A stretch of DNA of 64,000 nt from Austropuccinia psidii (taxonomy: Eukaryota > Basidiomycota > Pucciniomycetes > Pucciniales > Sphaerophragmiaceae): NCBI GenBank assembly GCA_023105745.1, contig JALGQZ010000001.1:58857437-58921436 (forward strand), given 5' to 3'. Positions 57,565 to 64,000 of this stretch are shown in pieces (position 1 is the first letter of the stretch; every line of letters begins with the position of its first letter). The notes under the pieces are model-generated. The model was not told the origin of the DNA, ran no database searches, and saw only the letters and a list, made by a program, of their open reading frames with translations. The translations under genes and the position numbers were made by a program.

Positions 57565-58663
57565 TGTAGCATGTATAAATTCAAAGTTATTAATGATAAA
57601 AGTTTAAGCATAAATTCGATCATATATGATCACTCACTGTAATCTTATTTTAAGTTTAACAGTTATATAAGTGATAAAACTGATGAATACTATTAGCTTA
57701 TGATCAATACTAATAAAATCCACTAAGTTTAAGCTTCTTCCAAGCCTATGATGTCATCAAACTTATAGTTATAGTGATAACTTTAAATAATGGTGTAATA
57801 ATGAGATAAGATGGTTTGATTATGATGTAATCATCACTAAACCTTAAAGTATTGATCATTTCTAGTAGAAAGCATCAGTACATGTCTACTAGAAGCCTGC
57901 TAGACTCTAGAAGGGAGGTATTTACTATAAATTGACCTGTTTTTACTCTATTTTCCCCTCAGACGCAACAAAAACACTAAATAATTAAATCGAAAAGGTG
58001 AATTCTTTATTCTTTATATATAAAACTTTTATATTATTAAAAGCCAAAGATCACCTTCACTATAATCATCAATCTTGATGTGATTACTTCAATTATTTAA
58101 TTGTTTTTGTTAAATTTCTCTTAAACATCTCAAATCCACGTAAAATTAAGATAATTTGTAATTTCTCTTAATTTTTATTGTAAGTAAAATTTTAATAAGT
58201 TGTATTTATATTATTTGGTGTAAAATCATTCAAAATTATTATATTAAGTTTTAAAAGTAAGTTATTTCTTCTTATTATAATAATTTTCTCTCCATTATTA
58301 CTTTAATAATTCTTTAATTAATATAAATATTATTTATATGAATTTATAACTTTGATATTAGTACTATTATTGTTATTAATTGTTTTTTATTAATGAAAAC
58401 CAATTTCTTACGCCTTTATTATTTGTTGGTAACAATAATAATGTGCTTTTAAATATATTAATTATCTTATATTAATATATTTATCCATTATATTATTATA
58501 TTTATTTAATAATATAATTATCTTTATTCCTTAATTATAATAATTCTTTATTATCATAATTATTTTTTATCTTATTTATTTTACTTATAAGGACATTCAT
58601 AGTAAAATAAGTAAAATATTAGTATTTTTTACTTATTGTTTCATAGTAAAACCTTACACTCAC

Positions 58664-59088
58664 ACTAAAAATGTACAGGTTAGATGGGAGGTGAATATTT
58701 TATTCACCCTTATTTGGCCTTAATTTGACCATAACTTCTGTAATACTGCTTCTAGCTCAGTTTGTCTGGTACTATTGGATATCCCTGACATAGAGCTCCA
58801 TTTATAATACCCATTTGATGGGGTTAAGCCTCTTACTCTGTATTTCAGATGAGAGGTGAAAATTAAGGTTTATTCTCAGAAACAACTTGGAGCAGGAAGA
58901 ACTTCGTTATTCTTTGTCCTATGATGATGGGACTTGTATATTTGGAAAGATCTGATTTTCCTCCTTCGTTTGATACCTTTGGAGCTTATTTGGCTCAGCT
59001 CCATGATTTGGTGGTATCTTGGCTATACCATTGATTTATGGTATTTGGCTGTCATGCTTGTGCTCTGGTTTTGAGTCACAGGCTGACA
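58664..59088 (-). repeat. B2 5' LTR, second part
   Basis: Resumes after the second CTCAC and ends CAGGCTGACA at 59088, the outer end of B2 against C2 gag. Confidence 0.92.
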
Positions 59089-59384
59089 ATGCCCCCACAG
59101 GATCAGGAGCACCTTCATTACCATCAGACCCTTCCTCTTTGACAAAATTCTCCTCCTCCTTGTCACCATCTTCACCAGGACCTTTGAAAGTGGTCCTTGA
59201 AAGTCCTGGAAATCCGCCAACCACTCCTGAAAATGAACTTGATCTTCTTGGCCTTCTCCCTTCCTTCCAATTGGGCCCCCACTTGAGGAACTGCTGGGGT
59301 GCTGTCAAGAGGAGCTCTTGGAGTTGGAGTGAGAACAGCCTGAGATCTTGTCTTTCTTGCAGGAGGTTAGTGTTGAACAGGAAT
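59089..59384 (-). pseudogene. C2 gag N-terminus
   Basis: Counterpart of the first 300 bp of C1 gag, including the RRPRRSSSFSGVVGG and GEDGDKEEENFVKEEGSDG segments. The start codon is ATT (complement 59382-59384) where C1 has ATG, and a TAA follows a few codons later. It stops at the B2 boundary. Confidence 0.85.
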
Positions 59385-60088
59385 GATTTCAGGAATAAAT
59401 TGAAATGAAATGAATAAAAATCAAAAATTTGAAGATGAAACGCTCAAGGCAAATCAACAGGAAACTTGGAGTCAAACTCAAAATCAAAATCAATGTCTTG
59501 AAGAAAATCAATGAATCAAAGTAAAATCTTGAGGTAAATCAATCAATCAAATGTCAAAATGCAATCAATATTTAAGAAAATCAGTCAATCAACTGAATTC
59601 TTGAGGCAAAATCAATTTATGTTGAAGTTCTTCATTTGAAAAATCAGCAAAATCAATGAAATCTTCAGGTCAATCAATTTTTTTGAAGTCATTATAAATT
59701 ATGTCAAATCACTCAATCAAATCAAATCAAATTAGTTCTTCTCTAAAAATCAAAATTTGTGAGGAATTAATCAATATTAATCTTGGGGTGAAGAATGGGT
59801 CTGAATTAATTTTGATGAGAAATTTGAAAATCAACTTTGAAATTAAACCCTGAATTATGAATAAAATGAATCTGATGATGTGAGATAGGACTTAAAAAGA
59901 GAAACAAAAATAAAAACTGGTCAGCTTTCAACTTTCAAAATGAAGAATGAATGAGGGAAAATTGAAGAATGAGGATGAATCGTAAAGCTCATAATCATTA
60001 AAGAGTCATAATTCCAATGAAATGAGTGAATAAAATTATAAAGGAAGATTGAACAGAATGAAAGGAAAGCATGCATAAATTAATAGAA
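59385..60088 (-). other. C2 leader
   Basis: T-rich on the minus strand with many TTGATTTGA-like units, as in C1. It begins TTCTATTAATTTATG next to the LTR, again without a tRNA-type primer site. No gene. Confidence 0.7.
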
Positions 60089-60556
60089 TGTCACAGGGGC
60101 TCTGGTGGAAAACAAGAGTGGCCTGGCACTCAGCAATCAGGGAAGTCACTTGGACGACTCCAAAGAATAAAGAAAATAGAATAAAAGAATTGGATTCCTC
60201 TAAGAAATATGCAGGTACAAAGATGAGATGCAATAAGAGGAAAGATAAGCCAAATGGCCAAAGAGCCAACCAAGTAAGTCCTTAATCACTGTTTCAACCT
60301 GCCAAAATGAACAATAGAATTAGTAAGGATATGACCACCAAATATCCATTGACAGGAAAAGAAAGAAAAGAGAGAGGTGCTTAATGACTGACTTGATAAT
60401 ATCAGTATTCACTTAACAGAATGAAAAGGAAATAAATATAAAATAAAATAAAAATATATTAATGAACTGGGGGGGAAGCCCCCCGGGGTCAAAGGAGGCT
60501 GGTATATGTGAAAAGCTGAAGGCTTGACTCCTTCAGGCTGACAGCTGGTCTGTATT
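60089..60556 (-). repeat. C2 5' LTR, inner part
   Basis: Starts TGTCACAGGGGCTCTGG (antisense of the LTR end) and is interrupted by A3 at 60557. The rest lies outside the window. Confidence 0.9.
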
Positions 60557-62336
60557 TGTAAGGTGTGGATATGAAACTTTGATTCAAAATCAAGTACTTT
60601 TCCTGTCCTCAAAATTTGTATAAGGTAAAAATCAATTAAAAATAGTAAGGAATATTATTTTTAAGAGAAAACACACCAACTTTATTGTTTATAACTTTAT
60701 TAGTATAGAACAATAATACTATAAAGATTTATTGTTTTACCAACAATAAAAATTTATCCAAAAATACTCTACAAGAGATATTTAAGGCTACAAAAGAAAT
60801 TTCTTCAAGAGCAATTTCAATTGGAATTAATTGAGCAAACAACTGAAAGAAATTGATTAAAGAACAAAGTCTTTAAAATGAATATTAAAGAGAAAACACG
60901 CCCAAAAGTGACCAGAGTGAATTTGGAAACAAAGTGACAACGTTTACATTGATGAAAGATGCTTTAATTCACTTTTGGGGTGGTTCAGGGGTAAAAATGA
61001 TTATAATGATTTTTTCATGTGGTTAAGGGTTTAAAATGATTTAAAAAGGGTGGTTGGAATATTTTATTGATTGGTTTAACAGTGTTTAAACTAATTATAA
61101 AAGGAAAAGATTCTAACATGAAGAAAAAAGTGGGGCAAAGAAGACATTCTTTTATAGCCATCAATTTTCTTACTCCAAAGGTAAACCTTACTCTTGTCAG
61201 TCGTGAACAACAGTCTGACAACCGAAAAACCAATTATGGCATCATTGAACCCTGGTTTAAGCCATTTTTAGCCATTTTAGACCCTTAAATCAGCCATTAC
61301 TATAGCAATACCTGGCCTAGAGCCTTCAAAACACGTCTGAATGTGTGTAAGAGGCGTAGAAACCAGTTGAAACTGTTTTTACTATGATGTTTTTATCTTA
61401 AGGGTAGTTTTGCCCTCTTGGCAACAGCTAAAACTACCCCAGTTGGTATCAAAACCTCATCATCAATTGAGTCCACAGACCCTGTAACTCAATTCCAGGC
61501 CAAAAGTGATGAACGTTTGCATGAATTTTGACATCCCACGCCTGTCAGCAAGGATTTTGGGGGTCTAGCTCCCCCTTAGAGCTGGAGTTCCTTTTCCCCC
61601 CGAATTCAATCTTTTCAATTTATTTTTCCTTTAATTCCTCATCATGTATTATACTTATAATTTACATATGTAATTCAATTGAGTTGTACTGTTCAATACA
61701 GTAATAATTGATACCTCATATGTAAATCAAAGCTCACTTATTTAATACACGCGCACATTTTGACATTTCAAGTGAATCCAATTGAAAATACTTTAATTCC
61801 TCATAACCTCTAAAATATACACAACACCTCAATTTTAACACAAATTTTGGTGATGAACACTACATGTGATGTGAATTAAATTAAATTTTTGAGGATTTTC
61901 AATTTTTGTATTGAAAATACTAAAAACTTAATTTAAGCTTATTCAGAGTTGAGTTACAAACATTTCACTCAGAGGTGACCCCACCTAATTTCTTATGAGG
62001 AATCAAATGGTGAAATAATTTTTATATGTTTATTTATTGGATAAAAAGTTATAATAATTTTGATTTAACTTTTTTCCAAATTTATTTCATTTTTTACAAT
62101 TTTATTAAAAATTCATTTTTACTTAATTTTTTCAAGTATAAATGTAATTTTACAATTTCAAAATTCAATGCAATTTTACTTTTAAGTTTTAATTAAATTT
62201 TAATTTTGAATATAATTTTATATTTATATTTCAATTTTCATTTTAATAATATAAATAAATTTATTTTATTTATATTTATATGTTAATTTTGTATTTGTGG
62301 TCTTTTGGGTATATGAAATTACCTCTAAGGCTCACA
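60557..62336 (-). repeat. A3 3' LTR
   Basis: 1780 bp, TGTAAGGTGTGGATATG to CCTCTAAGGCTCACA, antisense. Slightly shorter than the A1 LTRs; the 22-bp palindrome is degraded here. Confidence 0.93.
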
Positions 62337-62355
62337 TTCCCTCCCCCTAAAAAAG
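62337..62355 (-). other. A3 polypurine tract
   Basis: The complement is a run of CTTTTTTAGGGGGAGGGAA directly before the LTR, matching the A1 arrangement. Confidence 0.75.
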
Positions 62356-62359
62356 AATA

Positions 62360-62515
62360 TTACTTTGTAATATTGGTATTTCTAGTGTGTCTGAATCTCC
62401 TGAGGAGTTTGGTAGCTTCTGGTATATCTTTTTCTTCTAACCATTCATCTTCACAAGTTGGGTCACTGTACCTAACAAGGTATTCCCTTACTTCCTTGGT
62501 TCTTAATTTTCTTAG
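62360..62515 (-). pseudogene. A3 chromodomain, out of frame
   Basis: Encodes the same chromodomain as 18572-18739 of A1 (stop complement at 62360-62362). A3 lacks 26 bp that A1 has between two AAGAAAATT copies just upstream, so the integrase frame runs into a stop at 62472-62474 before reaching the chromodomain. Confidence 0.85.
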
Positions 62516-64000
62516 TACCAGATGTCTCAATAGGAGGTATAACTTGGGGAACTTTATTTCTCAAGGGAAGTTTCTTAGCATCACTAGATTTATATGGCTT
62601 CACCAAGCTCACTGGAAAGTTAGGATGCTTATTACTAAGTTCTTCAGATAATTCTACTTCAACAGCATTTTCCCCGTGGAGGGCTTTAATTACAAAAGGT
62701 CCTGCAAAGGAGTCTTTGAGCTTTTTACATCCGTTGATGTTATTGAAGCTGGTAGTGGATACTAGTACTAAATCCCCTACTTTGAAATCTGGAGTGGCAT
62801 GAGATTTGTCCCATTTATCTTTAGCATATTCAAATGAGTCTTCCATGCACCTCACTGCATGCTTTCTGGCTCTGTCTAGCATTCCTTTGAAGCTGGCAGC
62901 TGTAGGATGTATTTCAACCAAATCTTTCCTTAAAGAATCTTGGGGTAATTTGGGATTCCATCCTTTTTCCAAAATAGCAGCAGTCTCATTGGTACTGGCA
63001 TGAATTGATGTTTTGTATGCCAGTTGCAGTGCAGGTAGAAGCGTACACCAATCATGGGTGAAACCATCACTATCTTTAAATTCAAGGCCATATGCACAAA
63101 GTCCTCTCACCATATCTTCTAAGTTCTGAATCAGTCTTTCAGCCAGACCATCAGTTTGTGGGTGGTAGGCTGTGGAGAAGGATAATTTTGTCCCAAATAG
63201 TTGGTGAAGATTTGTCCACAGTGCTGAGGTGAATTTAGGATCTCTGTCACTAATGATATTTGTAAATATGCCAGTCCATGATACTACTCTATTCCATATC
63301 AGAAGAGCTGTATCCATGGCTGTATCATCTTTGTGACATGGCAAAATGATTGGAGTTTTACTAAATCTGTCTACAATTACTAGGCAAGCATTGTAACTTC
63401 TGTCACCTCCTGGTGGTAGGCCAGTTACCCAATCCATATGGACAATTTCCCAAGGTCTGCTGGGTTCTTGGATTCTGATAATGTTTCCAAGTCTTTTGCC
63501 AGTGGATTGATTTTCTTTTTGACATCTGTCACAGGTTTTGCAATACTCTGCAACATCTTTCTGCCACATTGGCCACCAGATACAGGTTTTCACTTTTTCT
63601 CTTTTTCTGTCTTCAGACAGATGTCCTGAGAAGGGGCTGTCATGGCATTCTTTCAGTACAAGATTGATTAATGACCTGTCCACAAATGTCATGACACATG
63701 TGTGCTTGGTTCTGTGGTAAATTATACCATCCAGTAGTTGAAATCTTCCTTCATCATAAGATTTCTTCCATACTTCATCCAAGGCATGTATGAGAGAGTT
63801 GTCTTTACAGTCTTTGTTAAGCAATTGGCATAAGATGCTAAGATTCTTATCTTGAGTGTAACTATGTCTTACTTTTTTAAAGAAGGTGGTGGTCAATTCT
63901 GTAACACTTATTCCTTCTATTGGGATCTGTGGTGAAGCTTCTTCTGGCACATAAGCAGGATTATCCATATTATTTGGTAATGGCCATCTGCTTAGTCCAT
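62472..64000 (-). CDS. A3 integrase and RNase H tail, partial, uninterrupted
   Basis: A stop-free frame from the window edge to 62472, almost 500 codons. It begins with the end of RNase H (LSRWPLP at the edge), then the integrase HHCC finger (CHDSPFSGHLSEDR to KTCDRCQ). The core keeps all three acidic residues ([26 protein letters not shown]), and the C-terminal region has GDLVLVSTTSFN, FAGPFVIKAL and [11 protein letters not shown]. Integrase joins element DNA into the genome. This is the best-preserved integrase in the window; only the missing chromodomain frame is defective in the visible part. The rest of gag-pol is beyond the edge, so overall integrity is unknown. Confidence 0.92.
   Translation of the reverse strand, partial: GLSRWPLPNNMDNPAYVPEEASPQIPIEGISVTELTTTFFKKVRHSYTQDKNLSILCQLLNKDCKDNSLIHALDEVWKKSYDEGRFQLLDGIIYHRTKHTCVMTFVDRSLINLVLKECHDSPFSGHLSEDRKREKVKTCIWWPMWQKDVAEYCKTCDRCQKENQSTGKRLGNIIRIQEPSRPWEIVHMDWVTGLPPGGDRSYNACLVIVDRFSKTPIILPCHKDDTAMDTALLIWNRVVSWTGIFTNIISDRDPKFTSALWTNLHQLFGTKLSFSTAYHPQTDGLAERLIQNLEDMVRGLCAYGLEFKDSDGFTHDWCTLLPALQLAYKTSIHASTNETAAILEKGWNPKLPQDSLRKDLVEIHPTAASFKGMLDRARKHAVRCMEDSFEYAKDKWDKSHATPDFKVGDLVLVSTTSFNNINGCKKLKDSFAGPFVIKALHGENAVEVELSEELSNKHPNFPVSLVKPYKSSDAKKLPLRNKVPQVIPPIETSGTKKIKNQGSKGIPC

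Larger units (their letters stand above)
52884..58658 (+). mobile_element. F3: solo LTR of family F carrying G and A2
   Basis: Segments 52884-53267, 55250-55736 and 57570-58658 add to 1960 bp, matching F1. Ends TGTGAGCCTTTGAGTTATG and AAAACCTTACA. TATA block at 57926 and terminal hairpin at 58604-58639. Confidence 0.92.
41568..59088 (-). mobile_element. B2: minus-strand family-B element with F2 and F3 inside
   Basis: From left to right: a fragment of a second B leader (41568-41726), 3' LTR (41727-43092), chromodomain, integrase, RNase H, reverse transcriptase, protease, gag, ORF1, leader, and a 5' LTR (51894-52883 plus 58664-59088) split by F3. It sits in C2 gag. The right end is a clean LTR terminus; the left end is a deletion junction that removed about 40 bp of C2 gag, so no target duplication can be matched. 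Confidence 0.9.
4664..64000 (-). mobile_element. C2: outermost Ty3/Gypsy chromodomain element, broken by four insertions
   Basis: Minus-strand family-C element and host of the nest. Read 3' to 5' its surviving pieces are the 3' LTR (4664-6125), 3' untranslated region, integrase end and chromodomain (6924-7305), integrase (9269-9634), rest of pol and most of gag (37653-41567), gag N-terminus (59089-59384), leader, and the start of the 5' LTR (60089-60556). Insertions F1, C1, B2 and A3 separate these pieces; the flanks of F1 and C1 rejoin cleanly when one copy of each target duplication is removed. The 5' LTR continues beyond the window, so its own target duplication cannot be checked. It carries many frameshifts and stops. 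Confidence 0.9.
60557..64000 (-). mobile_element. A3: minus-strand family-A element, cut by the window edge
   Basis: 3' LTR, polypurine tract and integrase end of an A element inserted in the C2 5' LTR. The left target duplication is GTATT (60552-60556); its partner lies outside. The internal part goes as far as the RNase H tail at the edge. Confidence 0.92.

Noticed and set aside
1..64000. Host genes, tRNA, rRNA, CRISPR or prokaryotic operons
   Set aside because: No cloverleaf-like tRNA, rRNA core, spaced repeats or Shine-Dalgarno-led gene runs were seen. All coding sequence belongs to retrotransposons.
4664..64000. Repeat-induced point mutation as the cause of decay
   Set aside because: Most diagnosable stops and lost catalytic residues are G>T or C>A, and A-, B- and C-family frames still contain many CA dinucleotides.

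Overview
The window is a fungal repeat desert. It contains no convincing host gene, tRNA, rRNA or CRISPR array, and about 59 kb (4664 to the right edge) is one nest of Ty3/Gypsy LTR retrotransposons with chromodomain integrases. Base composition, short fungal-type introns in element leaders (CTAAC/CTGAC branch sites) and the gag/pol sequences suggest a rust fungus; from memory they most resemble the repeat-rich myrtle rust Austropuccinia psidii. That assignment is recall, not a search.

Layout, named by LTR family. Positions 1-4663 are AT-rich flank with an F-type LTR tail (1-134), six 22-bp tandem repeats (2291-2422) and a worn antisense C-type LTR (2557-3296). From 4664 rightward lies a minus-strand family-C element, C2, which is the outer host of the nest and runs off the right edge. 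C2 was broken by: F1, a solo LTR at 7306-9268 (target duplication CAGAC); C1, a plus-strand C element at 9635-37647 (CTGTT); B2, a minus-strand B element at about 41568-59088; and A3, a minus-strand A element from 60557 to beyond the edge. C1 carries B1 (10672-29205, CTCAA) in its 5' LTR, and B1 carries A1 (11746-20600, AGCAC) in its own 5' LTR, so four elements are stacked. B2 carries F2 (47234-49259, ATTGT) in gag and F3 (52884-58658, CTCAC) in its 5' LTR. F3 in turn holds G (53268-55244, ACTAC) and A2 (55737-57564, TGTAG). Every boundary except those of B2 and the two edge-truncated elements is confirmed by a 5-bp target duplication.

Families A and B have one gag-pol frame (Gag with coiled coil and CCHC knuckle, protease, reverse transcriptase, RNase H, integrase, chromodomain) preceded by a separate ORF1. 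ORF1 appears to be spliced: a leader intron ends exon 0 with A and starts exon 1 with TG, so splicing itself builds the ATG, and a second short intron joins the protein-like frames. Family C has an unspliced gag ATG and a conserved -1 frameshift heptamer, GGGAAAA, two codons before the gag stop. It lacks a tRNA-type primer site, and its leader start can pair with an LTR segment just downstream of a TATA-like site, which suggests Tf1-type self-priming.

All copies are decayed. C1 and C2 have both lost the second Asp of the reverse transcriptase YLDD box, A1 lacks about 1.1 kb of integrase, and many stops in C1 and B2 are G-to-T type transversions rather than the C-to-T changes of repeat-induced point mutation. 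The A3 integrase is the best-preserved long reading frame.
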